Shown here in pieces: positions 13,001-29,208 of a stretch of 64,000 nucleotides of DNA. A program made the translations under genes and the position numbers. Origin of the DNA: CAVURS01 sp963834425 (GTDB lineage: Bacteria > Actinomycetota > Actinomycetes > Actinomycetales > CAVURS01); contig CAWIBR010000013.1 of the NCBI GenBank assembly GCA_963834425.1, positions 124,001 to 188,000 of the forward strand, written 5' to 3'. A model generated the notes under the pieces. The model saw nothing but the letters and a program-made list of their open reading frames with translations. It did not search any database and was not told where the DNA came from. Position 1 is the first letter of the stretch; the number at the start of each line of letters is the position of its first letter.

Positions 13001-13080
13001 GCCCCACCCGCTCACCTGCGTACGACGACACACTGCGACTAACGACACATCGCGAAGACTGAAGCGAGAGAAGGACACAC

Positions 13081-16988
<3,908 letters not shown>

Positions 16989-17013
16989 GCCGGTCGCCCG
17001 CTCGTACCGATAT

Positions 17014-17054
17014 CGGCCGCTTCGGACCCGTTCACGGCGGGTCCGAAGCGGCCG
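17014..17054 (+). terminator. Terminator hairpin after rpoC
   Basis: Perfect 17-bp stem: CGGCCGCTTCGGACCCG (17014-17030) pairs with 17038-17054 around the loop ttcacgg. There is no U-tract, as is common in actinobacterial terminators. It separates rpoBC from the str operon. Confidence 0.85.
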
Positions 17055-17120
17055 GAATCGGCGCCGAGCGAGCCGGCGGTCGTTGAGCCCGTGCAGCAGC
17101 CCGAGCACGAACAGGCCGCT

Positions 17121-17150
17121 TTGACCATGGCGAGCCCGCCCGGGTAATCT
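17121..17150 (+). promoter_or_regulatory. Promoter of the rpsL-rpsG-fusA operon
   Basis: TTGACC (17121-17126), an 18-base spacer and TAATCT (17145-17150) form a near-consensus housekeeping promoter. It would give a leader of about 195 bases before rpsL. The leader contains two short hairpins (CCGG around TTCA at 17162-17175 and ACCCGA/TCGGGT at 17256-17269), possible sites of str-operon leader control. Confidence 0.72.
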
Positions 17151-17353
17151 GAGCCACCGTGCCCGGTTCACCGGGTGCAGGTTTGCGTGCTGTGCCCGTG
17201 CCGGAGATCGGATGCCGGAGCTGGAGGGCGACCAGCACACACTCACCGCCGACACACCCGACTTCGGGTTTCGGACGCACGACCAAGCACGACCCCAGGC
17301 ACGTACCGCACGACGTAACAGCAGTTCAAGAGCACGCAAGAGACGGAGACTCG

Positions 17354-17728
17354 GTGCCCACGATCCAGCAGCTGGTCCGCAAGGGCCGGCAGGACAAGGT
17401 CGGCAAGACCAAGACCCCCGCGCTGAAGGCCAGCCCTCAGCGGCGCGGCGTCTGCACGCGCGTCTACACGACCACGCCCAAGAAGCCGAACTCCGCTCTG
17501 CGCAAGGTCGCCCGCGTCCGCCTGACCAGCGGCATCGAGGTCACGGCGTACATCCCGGGTGTCGGCCACAACCTGCAGGAGCACTCGATCGTGCTCGTGC
17601 GTGGCGGCCGAGTGAAGGACCTGCCCGGTGTCCGGTACAAGATCGTCCGTGGCTCGCTGGACACCCAGGGTGTCCGCGGCCGCAAGCAGGCTCGCAGCCG
17701 GTACGGCGCGAAGAGGGAGAAGAGCTGA
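17354..17728 (+). CDS. rpsL: 30S ribosomal protein S12
   Basis: Decoding-centre protein of the small subunit, 124 residues, starting GTG (VPTIQQLVRKGR). The conserved loop TTTPKKPNSALRKVARVRL and GVGHNLQEHSIVLVRGGRVK are intact, and the lysines linked to streptomycin resistance are wild type. The stop shares a base with the rpsG start (TGATG), so the two are likely coupled. First gene of the str operon. Confidence 0.97.
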   Translation: MPTIQQLVRKGRQDKVGKTKTPALKASPQRRGVCTRVYTTTPKKPNSALRKVARVRLTSGIEVTAYIPGVGHNLQEHSIVLVRGGRVKDLPGVRYKIVRGSLDTQGVRGRKQARSRYGAKREKS

Positions 17729-18198
17729 TGCCCCGCAAGGGACCCGCACCCAAGCGGCCACTCGTCGTCGACCCGGTCTACCAGTCGCCCCTGGTGACCC
17801 AGCTGGTCAACAAGATCCTCACGGCCGGCAAGAAGTCGGTCGCCGAGACGATCGTCTACGGCGCCCTCGAGGGCTGCCGCGAGAAGACCGGCACCGACCC
17901 GGTCCTGACCCTCAAGCGGGCGCTCGACAACGTCAAGCCGACCCTCGAGGTCAAGTCCCGCCGCGTCGGCGGTGCGACCTACCAGGTCCCGGTCGAGGTC
18001 AAGGCCAACCGGTCCACCACGCTGGCCCTGCGCTGGCTCGTGGGCTTCTCCCGGCAGCGTCGCGAGAAGTCGATGACCGACCGGCTGATGAACGAGATCC
18101 TCGACGCGAGCAACGGCCTGGGTGCCGCGGTCAAGCGCCGCGAGGACACCCACAAGATGGCCGAGGCCAACAAGGCGTTCGCCCACTACCGCTGGTAG
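17728..18198 (+). CDS. rpsG: 30S ribosomal protein S7
   Basis: The 156-residue S7 nucleates the 30S head by binding the 3' domain of 16S rRNA. It begins MPRKGPAPKRPL and contains VDPVYQSPLVTQLVNKIL, GGATYQVPVEVK and the C-terminal AHYRW, all standard. The start overlaps the rpsL stop by one base. In E. coli S7 represses its own operon; no equivalent site could be recognised here. Confidence 0.97.
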   Translation: MPRKGPAPKRPLVVDPVYQSPLVTQLVNKILTAGKKSVAETIVYGALEGCREKTGTDPVLTLKRALDNVKPTLEVKSRRVGGATYQVPVEVKANRSTTLALRWLVGFSRQRREKSMTDRLMNEILDASNGLGAAVKRREDTHKMAEANKAFAHYRW

Positions 18199-18285
18199 AG
18201 GCTGGCCTAGCGGCCAGCGGGGCCGAAGAGCCCACGCACCTTCAGAACTTTCACAACAGACTCAAGACAAGAGGCGAGAGAAACC

Positions 18286-20392
<2,107 letters not shown>

Positions 20393-20512
20393 GCCGGGAA
20401 GCCAACCCAGCCAGATAAAGCAGCTCAACACGTAAACAGCAATACCGCCGGTCCGGAACGACCACTGACCAGGACACACGGCGACAATCACCGAGTCCCG
20501 AGGAGGACCCCA

Positions 20513-21707
<1,195 letters not shown>

Positions 21708-21725
21708 GACTCCGTACGACCGGCC

Positions 21726-21755
21726 TCAGGCCCGGGCACTCGTGCCCGGGCCTGA
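21726..21755 (+). terminator. Terminator after tuf
   Basis: A perfect 14-bp stem, TCAGGCCCGGGCAC (21726-21739) with GTGCCCGGGCCTGA (21742-21755), closes on a two-base centre, so the real loop is somewhat larger. A second weaker hairpin (CCACTCG/CGAGTGG, 21762-21778) follows. It ends the str operon. Confidence 0.85.
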
Positions 21756-21780
21756 CGCTTGGCCACTCGATCCGAGTGGA

Positions 21781-21811
21781 TTGGCCAAGCCGGGGGAGCC
21801 TCTGGCAGACT
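21781..21811 (+). promoter_or_regulatory. Candidate S10-operon promoter and leader
   Basis: TTGGCC (21781-21786) and CAGACT (21806-21811) are separated by 19 bases, a weak match to the TTGACC/TAGACT type of actinobacterial ribosomal promoter. The 357-base gap 21708-22064 otherwise holds the tuf terminator and a leader of about 245 bases with a GTTGCTCTG stretch after the -10 and a GAAAGAGAG ribosome site before rpsJ. No coding sequence was seen in it. Confidence 0.4.
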
Positions 21812-22064
21812 GACCCGGTTGCTCTGAGCACGCGGGTCGGCAGTTTTCAGCCCAGCTGGTGCTCAGGCCCCCGGCCCGCACGACCACGGCCGGGACACCG
21901 ACCGATTCCGATCTCGACCAAGGCACTTCGGTGCCACGCGGCTAGCGCGTGCCGAATGACTCGACACACCCGACCGCGGGGGTCGGGCAGTACGAACCAG
22001 CAAGACCCACAGCACCACGCACGACGGACCAGCAGTAGCGGCTACGAAAGAGAGACATCGAGCG

Positions 22065-22373
22065 ATGGCGGGACAGAAGATCCGCATCCGGCTGAAGTCG
22101 TATGACCACGAGGTCATCGACTCCTCGGCCCGCAAGATCGTCGACACGGTGACGCGCGCAGGCGCGACCGTGGTCGGCCCCGTGCCGCTGCCGACGGAGA
22201 AGAACGTGTTCTGCGTCATCCGCTCGCCGCACAAGTACAAGGACAGCCGCGAGCACTTCGAGATGCGCACGCACAAGCGGCTGATCGACATCATCGACCC
22301 CACGCCCAAGGCCGTCGACTCGCTGATGCGGCTCGACCTGCCGGCCGACGTGAACATCGAGATCAAGCTCTGA
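22065..22373 (+). CDS. rpsJ: 30S ribosomal protein S10
   Basis: First gene of the S10 block, 102 residues, intact. MAGQKIRIRLKSYDHEVID, GPVPLPTEKNVFCVIRSPHKYKDSREHFE (as two adjoining blocks) and a C-terminal NIEIKL match S10 (NusE). Besides its place in the 30S head it serves as the NusB partner in antitermination. Eleven bases separate it from rplC. Confidence 0.97.
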   Translation: MAGQKIRIRLKSYDHEVIDSSARKIVDTVTRAGATVVGPVPLPTEKNVFCVIRSPHKYKDSREHFEMRTHKRLIDIIDPTPKAVDSLMRLDLPADVNIEIKL

Positions 22374-22383
22374 GGCTTCTGAG

Positions 22384-23057
22384 ATGACCACAGGATTCAC
22401 AGGGCAGCACCCGCGCGGTGCTCGGCACCAAGCTGGGGATGACCCAGGTCTGGGACGACGGCGGCAGGCTGGTGCCGGTCACCGTGATCGAGGCCGGGCC
22501 CTGCGTCGTCACCCAGGTGCGCACCAGCGAGACCGACGGGTACGACGCCGTCCAGATCGCGTTCGGCGCCATCGACCCGCGCAAGGTGAACCAGCCGATG
22601 ACCGGCCACTTCGAGAAGGCCGGCGTCACGCCGCGCCGCCATCTGGTCGAGATCCGCACGGCCGACGCCGGCGACTACCAGCTCGGCCAGCAGGTCACCG
22701 TCGAGCTGTTCGAGGTCGGCGAGGACGTCGACGTCGTCGGCACGACCAAGGGCAAGGGCTTCGCCGGCGTCATGAAGCGGCACGGCTTCCACGGCGTCAG
22801 CTCCTCCCACGGCTCGCACCGCAACCACCGCAAGCCGGGCTCGATCGGCGGCTGCGCCACCCCGGGCCGGGTCTTCCGCGGCATGCGGATGGCCGGCCGG
22901 ATGGGCGGCGTGCGCCAGACCACGCTGAACCTCACGCTCCACGGCATCGACACCGAGCGCGGCCTGCTGCTCGTCAAGGGCGCCGTTCCCGGCCCCAAGG
23001 GCGGCACCGTCCTGGTCCGCGATGCTCGTCAAGAGCCTGACCGGGAAGGGGGCCTGA
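22384..23057 (+). CDS. rplC: 50S ribosomal protein L3 (frameshifted at both ends)
   Basis: L3 binds near the peptidyl-transferase centre. MTTGFTG is followed after an extra G (22402-22404) by AVLGTKLGMTQVW, and the long loop KRHGFHGVSSSHGSHRNH, GRVFRGMRMAGRMGGVRQT and AVPGPKGG are all standard. A second insertion near 23021-23027 lets the frame reach a C-terminal VKSLTGKGA and TGA at 23055-23057, two bases before the rplD ATG. The corrected length is about 223 residues. Confidence 0.94.
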
Positions 23058-23059
23058 GC

Positions 23060-23905
23060 ATGACCACCGTTGACGTGATCACCCCCAAGGGCAAGTCCGA
23101 CGGCACCGTCGAGCTGCCCGCGGAGATCTTCGACGTGCAGACCAACGTCCCGCTGATCCACCAGGTCGTCGTCGCCCAGCTCGCCGCGGCCCGCCAGGGC
23201 ACGCACTCCACCAAGACCCGCGGCGACGTCCGCGGCGGTGGCAAGAAGCCCTACCGGCAGAAGGGCACCGGCCGGGCCCGTCAGGGCTCGACCCGCGCGC
23301 CGCAGTTCGCCGGCGGTGGCGTCGTCCACGGACCCCACCCGCGCGACTACTCGCAGCGGACGCCCAAGAAGATGAAGGCCGCCGCCCTGCGCGGTGCGCT
23401 CTCCGACCGCAGCCGGCAACGGCCGGGTGCACGTCCTGAGCTCCCTCGTCGAGGGCGACACCCCGTCGACCAAGTCGGCGATCGCCGCGCTCGAGGGCCT
23501 GGGCGCGCGGCGCAACCTGCTCGTCGTCCTGGACCGGGGCGACCTGGTCAGCTGGAAGAGCCTGCGCAACCTGGACCGGGTCCACGTGCTGAGCGTCGAC
23601 CAGCTCAACACCTACGACGTGCTGGTCGCCGACGACGTGGTCTTCACGACCTCCTCGCTGGAGTCGTTCCTGGCCGGCTGCGCCCAAGGGCAAGAGCGCC
23701 ACGGCCGTCGCGACCGAGTCCGAGGCCGCGCCGAGGTCGAGGTCGCGTCGAGGTCGAGGCCGGAGGTCGAGGTCGGCCGAGAAGCCGGCCAAGAAGGCCG
23801 CCGCCAAGAAGGCTCCGGCGAAGAAGGCCGCCAAGAAGGCCGAGCCGCGGCCGAAGGCTGACGCGCGACGAGGCTGACGACGCTGCTGAGGAGGACGCCA
23901 AGTGA
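23060..23905 (+). CDS. rplD: 50S ribosomal protein L4 with long low-complexity tail (frameshifted)
   Basis: The L4 core is clear: NVPLIHQVVVAQLAAARQGT, TKTRGDVRGGGKKPYRQKGTGRARQGS (adjoining blocks of the 23S tentacle), FAGGGVVHGP, LVVLDRGD and VDQLNTYDVLVADDVVFT. Insertions near 23411 and 23684 and more in the tail break the frame. After the core an additional stretch of about 65 codons is rich in Lys/Ala/Glu (AEKPAKKAAAKKAPAKKAAK) and ends EEDAK, overlapping rplW. Usual L4 is 205-220 residues, while this gene spans about 280. The exact tail sequence is uncertain because of the indels. Confidence 0.92.
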   Translation: MTTVDVITPKGKSDGTVELPAEIFDVQTNVPLIHQVVVAQLAAARQGTHSTKTRGDVRGGGKKPYRQKGTGRARQGSTRAPQFAGGGVVHGPHPRDYSQRTPKKMKAAALRGALSDRSRQRPGARPELPRRGRHPVDQVGDRRARGPGRAAQPARRPGPGRPGQLEEPAQPGPGPRAERRPAQHLRRAGRRRRGLHDLLAGVVPGRLRPRARAPRPSRPSPRPRRGRGRVEVEAGGRGRPRSRPRRPPPRRLRRRRPPRRPSRGRRLTRDEADDAAEEDAK

Positions 23906-24205
23906 GCGCCGTGGCCAAGGACCCCCGCGACGTGCTGCTGCGCACCGGTCGTGTCCGAGAAGAGCTACGGCCTGCTCGACGAGGGCAAGTACACCTTCCT
24001 CGTCGACCCGCGGGCCAACAAGACCGAGATCAAGATCGCCGTCGAGAAGGTCTTCGGCGTCAAGGTCGCCTCGGTCAACACGATCAACCGCAAGGGCAAG
24101 ACCCGGCGGACCCGGTTCGGTCCGGGCAAGCGCAAGGACACCAAGCGCGCGATCGTGACGCTGCGCGAGGGGACCATCGACATCTTCGGAGGTCCGGTCT
24201 CCTGA
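23902..24205 (+). CDS. rplW: 50S ribosomal protein L23 (one frameshift)
   Basis: L23 lines the exit tunnel opening and is the docking site for trigger factor and SRP. GTG start overlapping the rplD stop (VSAVAKDPRDVLL). An extra A near 23944 is followed by VVSEKSYGLLDEGKYTFLVD, NKTEIKIAVEKVFGVKV and the RTRFGPGKRKDTKRAIV basic segment, ending IDIFGGPVS. The corrected length is 100 residues, normal for the family. Confidence 0.95.
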
Positions 24206-24242
24206 CCGGGCACGACACTGAGACAGCTGAGGACGAGAACTC

Positions 24243-25074
24243 ATGGGTATCCGTAAGTACAAGCCGACGACGCCAGGGCGCCGTGGCTCGAGCGTCGCGG
24301 ACTTCGTCGAGATCACCCGGACGGAGCCGGAGAAGTCGCTGGTCCGCCCGCTGCCCAAGAAGGGCGGCCGCAACAACGCGGGCCGGATCACGACCCGGCA
24401 CCAGGGCGGCGGCCACAAGCGCGCCTACCGGGTCATCGACTTCCGGCGCAGCGACAAGGACGGCGTGCCGGCGAAGGTCGCGCACATCGAGTACGACCCG
24501 AACCGCACCGCGCGGATCGCGCTGCTGCACTACGCCGACGGCGAGAAGCGCTACATCCTGGCGCCGAACCGGCTCAAGCCAGGGCGACACGGTCGAGAAC
24601 GGCCCGAGCGCCGACATCAAGCCGGGCAACTCGCTGCCGATGCGCAACATCCCGGTCGGCACCGTGATCCACGCCATCGAGCTGCGGCCCGGCGGCGGCG
24701 CCAAGATCGCCCGCTCGGCCGGCGCCCGCGTGCAGCTCGTCGCCAAGGACGGCCCGTACGCCCAGCTCCGGATGCCCTCCGGTGAGATCCGCAACGTCGA
24801 CGTGCGCTGCCGCGCCACCGTCGGCGAGGTCGGCAACGCCGAGCAGTCGAACATCAACTGGGGCAAGGCCGGCCGGATGCGCTGGAAGGGCAAGCGCCCG
24901 ACCGTCCGCGGTGTGGCCATGAACCCGATCGACCACCCGCACGGTGGTGGCGAGGGCAAGACCTCCGGTGGCCGGCACCCGGTCAGCCCGTGGGGTCAGG
25001 CCGAAGGCCGCACCCGTCGTCCTGGCAAGGCCAGCGACAAGCTCATCGTTCGTCGTCGTCGCAAGAAGCGCTGA
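24243..25074 (+). CDS. rplB: 50S ribosomal protein L2 (one frameshift)
   Basis: L2 is needed for subunit joining and peptidyl transfer. MGIRKYKPTTPGRRGSSV, GGRNNAGRITTRHQGGGHKR, then the catalytically important region ending NPIDHPHGGGEGKTSGGRHP with the conserved histidine. An extra C at 24579-24580 (before QGDTVENG) breaks the frame; the corrected length is 276 residues. It ends RRRRKKR, 15 bases before rpsS. Confidence 0.97.
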
Positions 25075-25089
25075 TAGGAGCCCCTGGAA

Positions 25090-25371
25090 ATGCCACGCAG
25101 TCTGAAGAAGGGCCCCTTCGTCGACGACCACCTGGCCAAGAAGGTCGAGGTGCAGAACGACAAGGGCACCAAGAACGTCATCAAGACCTGGTCGCGTCGC
25201 TCGATGATCATCCCCGACATGCTCGGGCACACGATCGCCGTGCACGACGGCCGCAAGCACGTCCCGGTCTTCGTGACCGAGTCCATGGTCGGTCACAAGC
25301 TCGGCGAGTTCGCGCCGACGCGGACCTTCCGCGGCCACGAGAAGGACGACCGGAAGGGACGTCGTCGCTGA
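25090..25371 (+). CDS. rpsS: 30S ribosomal protein S19
   Basis: Intact, 93 residues: MPRSLKKGPFVDDHLAKKV, SRRSMIIPDMLGHTIAVHDG and EFAPTRTFRGHEKDDRKGRRR. S19 sits in the 30S head and contacts the A-site finger. The stop TGA overlaps the rplV ATG by one base. Confidence 0.97.
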   Translation: MPRSLKKGPFVDDHLAKKVEVQNDKGTKNVIKTWSRRSMIIPDMLGHTIAVHDGRKHVPVFVTESMVGHKLGEFAPTRTFRGHEKDDRKGRRR

Positions 25372-25953
25372 TGGAAGCCAAAGCGCAGGCGCGCTACGTC
25401 CGGGTGACGCCCCAGAAGGCCCGCCGGGTCGTGGACCTGATCCGTGGGCAAGCAGGCGAGCGAGTCGCTCGCGGTGCTGCAGTTCGCGCCGCAGGCGGCC
25501 AGCGAGCCGGTGTTCAAGGTGCTGCAGAGCGCCATCGCCAACGCCCGGGTCAAGGCCGACGCGGCCTCCCAGGCCTTCGACGAGCGCGAGCTCGTGATCA
25601 CCGAGGCGTACGTCGACGAGGGCCCGACCCTCAAGCGGTTCCGCCCGCGGGCCCAGGGCCGCGCGTCGCGGATCAACAAGCGCACCAGCCACATCACGGT
25701 CACCGTGCTGCACCCGGACCCGGTCGAGCGTCCGGCCAAGCGGGCCGAGAAGGCTGCGTCCAAGAAGGCTGCAGAGCAAGTCCGCCGCGAAGTAAGACAG
25801 CAGCCCGCGGCCAAGAAGGCGGCCGCAAGAAGTCAGCCGAGGCAGACAGCCCGCTGAGAAGACGCCGCTCCCGCCAAGAAGGCGGCCGCCAAGAAGACCG
25901 CCGAGAAGTCCGCTGAGAAGTCGGCGGAGTCGTCGAAGGGAAGTGCCCAGTAA
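25371..25953 (+). CDS. rplV: 50S ribosomal protein L22 with Lys/Ala-rich tail (frameshifted)
   Basis: Exit-tunnel protein. MEAKAQARYVRVTPQKARRV leads into DLIRGKQASESLAVL after an insertion at 25446-25449; the beta-hairpin region AYVDEGPTLKRFRPRAQGRA and RTSHITVTV are intact. After residue 125 a tail with repeated KKAA/AEKSAEKS units continues to TAA at 25951-25953, overlapping the rpsC ATG. Several indels in the tail create early stops in single frames, so its exact sequence is uncertain. Total span about 194 codons, against about 115-130 for ordinary L22. Confidence 0.9.
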
Positions 25954-26869
25954 TGGGTCAGAAGGTCAACCCGTACGGGTTCCGCCTCGGCATCACGACG
26001 GACCACCGCAGCCGGTGGTTCGCCGACAGCACCAAGCCCGGGCAGCGCTACCGCGACTACGTCAAGGAAGACGTGGAGATCCGCAGGCTCATGTCCAAGG
26101 GCATGGAGCGCGCCGGCATCTCCAAGGTCGAGATCGAGCGCACCCGCGACCGGGTGCGGGTCGACATCCACACCGCCCGTCCGGGCATCGTCATCGGCCG
26201 CCGCGGCGCCGAGGCGGACCGGATCCGCGGCGAGCTGGAGAACCTCACCGGCAAGCAGGTGCAGCTGAACATCCTCGAGGTCAAGAACCCCGAGATCGAC
26301 GCGCAGCTGGTCGCCCAGGGCATCGCCGAGCAGCTCTCGGCCCGCGTGGCCTTCCGCCGCGCGATGCGCAAGGGCATGCAGACCTCGGTCCGCGCCGGCG
26401 CCAAGGGCATCCGGGTGCAGTGCTCCGGCCGCCTCGGTGGCGCGGAGATGTCGCGCTCGGAGTTCTACCGCGAGGGCCGGGTGCCGCTGCACACGCTGCG
26501 CGCCAACATCGACTACGGCTTCTACGAGGCCCGGACGACGTTCGGCCGGATCGGCGTCAAGGTCTGGATCTACAAGGGCGACGTCACGGCCAAGGAGCTC
26601 GCTCGCGAGCAGGCCGCCGCGCCGCGCCCGCCGCGCAGCGGCCCGCGTTCCGACCGGGGCGACCGGGCCGAGCGTCCGACCCGCGGCCGCCGTCCCGCGG
26701 CCGATGCCGCGCCGGCTGCGGACGCCGCACCGGTCGAGGCCGCCGCTCCGGCGGACGCCGTGACCGAGGCCACGGCCGCGCCGGTCGAGGCGACCAGCAC
26801 CGCAGACGAACACCGAGACCAGCACCGACGACCAGCACGCCCGAGACGACCAGCGGAACGGAGGCCTGA
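25953..26869 (+). CDS. rpsC: 30S ribosomal protein S3 with extended tail (frameshifted tail)
   Basis: S3 forms the mRNA entry site and has helicase-like activity with S4 and S5. The core is intact: MGQKVNPYGFRLGITTDHRS, the KH domain with RPGIVIGRRGAEADRIRGEL, SGRLGGAEMSRSEFYREG and TTFGRIGVKVWIYKGD. Beyond residue 210 it has an Arg-rich stretch (PRSDRGDRAERPTRGRRP), then an Ala/Pro/Asp segment (ADAAPAADAAPVEAAAPADA) and a Thr/Ser-rich end TSTPETTSGTEA reached after two insertions (26810-26850). The total is about 304 residues; S3 is usually 210-280. Confidence 0.93.
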
Positions 26870-26870
26870 C

Positions 26871-27290
26871 ATGTTGATCCCCCGTCGGGTCAAGCACCGC
26901 AAGCAGCACCGTCCGGGTCGGTCGGGCGCGGCCACCGGTGGCACCCGCATCGCCTTCGGCGACTACGGCATCCAGGCCGTCGAGCCGGCGTACGTCACGA
27001 ACCGCCAGATCGAGTCGGCGCGTATCGCGATGACCCGCTACATCAAGCGTGGCGGCAAGGTCTGGGTGAACATCTACCCGGACCGCCCGCTGACCAAGAA
27101 GCCGGCCGAGACCCGGATGGGTTCCGGCAAGGGTTCGCCGGAGTGGTGGATCGCCAACGTCAAGCCGGGCCGGGTCATGTTCGAGCTGGCCGGCGTCGAC
27201 GAGCCGACCGCTCGCGAGGCGCTGCGCCTGGCGATGCACAAGCTCCCGATGAAGTGCCGGTTCGTCCAGCGTGAGGGTGGTGACTCCTGA
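26871..27290 (+). CDS. rplP: 50S ribosomal protein L16
   Basis: Intact, 139 residues. MLIPRRVKHRKQHRPGRSGA, GDYGIQAVEPAYVTNRQIES, KVWVNIYPDRPLTKKPAETR and MGSGKGSPEWWIANVKPGRV are standard. L16 helps position the A-site tRNA. The stop shares its last base with the rpmC start. Confidence 0.97.
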   Translation: MLIPRRVKHRKQHRPGRSGAATGGTRIAFGDYGIQAVEPAYVTNRQIESARIAMTRYIKRGGKVWVNIYPDRPLTKKPAETRMGSGKGSPEWWIANVKPGRVMFELAGVDEPTAREALRLAMHKLPMKCRFVQREGGDS

Positions 27291-27533
27291 TGGCCATCGG
27301 GACCCCGGAGCTGGCTGCCGGGCCAGCTGCGCGGCTTCGACGACGACCGTTTGGTCGAGGAGCTGCGCAAGGCCAAGGAAGAGCTGTTCAACCTGCGCTT
27401 CCAGTCGGCCACCGGCCAGCTGGAGAGCCACGGCCGGCTGCGCGCCGTCCGTCGGGACATCGCGCGGATCTACACGATCATGCGCGAGCGCGAGCTGGGC
27501 ATCACCGAAGCACCTGAGGACGTAGAGGCATGA
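27290..27533 (+). CDS. rpmC: 50S ribosomal protein L29 (one frameshift)
   Basis: Two-helix protein at the tunnel exit. MAIGTPEL is followed, after an extra C at 27323-27324, by QLRGFDDDRLVEELRKAKEE, LFNLRFQSATGQLESHGRL and VRRDIARIYTIMRERELG. The corrected length is 80 residues. The start overlaps rplP by one base and the stop overlaps the rpsQ ATG. Confidence 0.95.
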
Positions 27534-27836
27534 GCGAGAACACGCAGTACGACCGAGCCGACGGCCGCCGACGGCGACGGCGACGACCGCAACGACCGCA
27601 AGACGCGTAACGGCCTGGTCGTCAGCGACAAGATGGACAAGACCGTCGTGGTCGCCGTCGAGGACCGGGTCAAGCACCCGCTCTACGGCAAGGTCCTGCG
27701 GCGGACCAGCAAGGTCAAGGTGCACGACGAGGCCAACGCGGCCGGCGTCGGCGACCGGGTCCTGATCATGGAGACCCGGCCGATGTCCGCGACCAAGCAC
27801 TGGCGCATCGTGGAGATCCTGGAGAAGGCCAAGTGA
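27530..27836 (+). CDS. rpsQ: 30S ribosomal protein S17 (one frameshift, N-terminal extension)
   Basis: Starts MSENTQYD, then after an extra C at 27553-27554 a polar stretch EPTAADGDGDDRNDRKTR precedes the S17 core NGLVVSDKMDKTVVVAVEDR, HPLYGKVLRRTSKVKVHDE and DRVLIMETRPMSATKHWRIV. The corrected length is 101 residues; the acidic extension of about 20 residues is longer than in E. coli S17 but common in actinobacteria. Confidence 0.95.
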
Positions 27837-28201
27837 TCCAGCAGGAGTCGCGGCTCAAGGTCGCCGACAACACCGGTGCCAAGGAGATCCTGTGCATCCG
27901 GGTGCTCGGCGGCTCCGGTCGCCGCTACGCCGGCATCGGTGACGTCATCGTGGCGACCGTCAAGGACGCCATCCCCGGCGGCAACGTCAAGAAGGGCGAC
28001 GTCGTCAAGGCGGTCATCGTCCGCACGGTCAAGGAGCGCCGGCGCGCCGACGGCTCCTACATCCGCTTCGACGAGAACGCCGCCGTGCTGCTGCGTCCGG
28101 ACGGCGACCCCCGCGGCACGCGCATCTTCGGCCCGGTCGGCCGCGAGCTGCGCGAGAAGCGCTTCATGAAGATCATCTCGCTGGCGCCGGAGGTGCTCTG
28201 A
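27833..28201 (+). CDS. rplN: 50S ribosomal protein L14
   Basis: Intact, 122 residues, GTG start overlapping the rpsQ stop. VIQQESRLKVADNTGAKEIL, GGNVKKGDVVKAVIVRTVKE and RFDENAAVLL are diagnostic. L14 forms inter-subunit bridges and is the binding site of RsfS. Confidence 0.97.
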   Translation: MIQQESRLKVADNTGAKEILCIRVLGGSGRRYAGIGDVIVATVKDAIPGGNVKKGDVVKAVIVRTVKERRRADGSYIRFDENAAVLLRPDGDPRGTRIFGPVGRELREKRFMKIISLAPEVL

Positions 28202-28204
28202 GCC

Positions 28205-28616
28205 ATGGCGAACTCCGCTAAGTCGTCGACCAAGACCAAGCCGGTCAAGGTCGCCAAGATGAAGATCAAGAAGGGTGACACCGTCGAGGTGATCACCGGT
28301 GCGTCGCAGGCCAACGGCGGCGACCGTGGCAAGCAGGGCAAGGTCATGGCCGTCTACCCCGAGCGCTCGCGGGTGCTCGTCGAGGGCGTCAACCGGGTCA
28401 AGCGGCACACCAAGACGCGGCACCAGCGGTCGCGGCACCAAGACCGGCGGGATCGTGACCCAGGAGGCCGCGATCCACATCAGCAACGTGATGCTGGTCG
28501 ACCCCGACACCAAGAAGCGCACCCGCGTCGGCCTGCGCGAGGACACCGTCACCCGTGACGGCGTCGAGCGCACGGTCCGGGTGCGGTTCGCGAAGCGTTC
28601 CGGCAAGGACATCTGA
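28205..28616 (+). CDS. rplX: 50S ribosomal protein L24 (one frameshift)
   Basis: Assembly-initiator protein of the 50S subunit. The N-terminal MANSAKSSTKTKPVKVAK is a basic extension before the KOW core KMKIKKGDTVEVITGA, GKVMAVYPERSRVLVEGVNR and VKRHTKTR. An extra C at 28421 is followed by SGRGTKTGGIVTQEAAIHIS and NVMLVDPDTKKRTRVG. The corrected length is about 136 residues. Confidence 0.95.
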
Positions 28617-28618
28617 GC

Positions 28619-29206
28619 ATGAGCACTGAAACCCAGAGCACGACCGAGACCGAGCGCGCGCCGTACCCGCGGTTGAAGCAGCGCTACCGCGAGGAGATCG
28701 CCCCCGCCCTGCGCGAGGAGTTCGACTTCGGCAACGTCATGCAGATCCCGACGGTCACCAAGGTGATCGTCAACATGGGTGTCGGCGAGGCGGCCCGCGA
28801 CTCCAAGCTGATCGACGGCGCGATCCGCGACCTGGCGGCGATCACCGGCCAGAAGCCGCAGGTCACCAAGGCCCGCAAGTCGATCGCGCAGTTCAAGCTG
28901 CGCGAGGGCATGCCGATCGGCGCGCACACCACGCTGCGCGGCGACCGGATGTGGGAGTTCCTGGACCGGCTGCTGTCGGTCGCGCTGCCCCGGATCCGTG
29001 ACTTCCGTGGCCTCTCGCCGCGGCAGTTCGACGGGCGCGGCAACTACACCTTCGGTCTCAACGAGCAGGCGATGTTCTACGAGATCGACCAGGACAAGAC
29101 CGACCGGGTGCGCGGCATGGACATCACCATCGTCACGACGGCCCAGACCGACGACGAGGGTCGCGCGCTGCTGCGTCGCCTCGGCTTCCCGTTCAAGGAG
29201 AACTGA
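28619..29206 (+). CDS. rplE: 50S ribosomal protein L5
   Basis: Intact, 195 residues. L5 binds 5S rRNA in the central protuberance. PRLKQRYREEIAPALREEF, VTKVIVNMGVGEAARDSKL, QKPQVTKARKSIAQFKLREG and RIRDFRGLSPRQFDGRGNYT are standard. The ATG is two bases after the rplX stop. Confidence 0.97.
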   Translation: MSTETQSTTETERAPYPRLKQRYREEIAPALREEFDFGNVMQIPTVTKVIVNMGVGEAARDSKLIDGAIRDLAAITGQKPQVTKARKSIAQFKLREGMPIGAHTTLRGDRMWEFLDRLLSVALPRIRDFRGLSPRQFDGRGNYTFGLNEQAMFYEIDQDKTDRVRGMDITIVTTAQTDDEGRALLRRLGFPFKEN

Positions 29207-29208
29207 CC

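Noticed and set aside
25833..27800. Long minus-strand reading frame opposite rpsC-rpsQ
   Set aside because: Low-complexity shadow of ribosomal genes with no recognisable motif.
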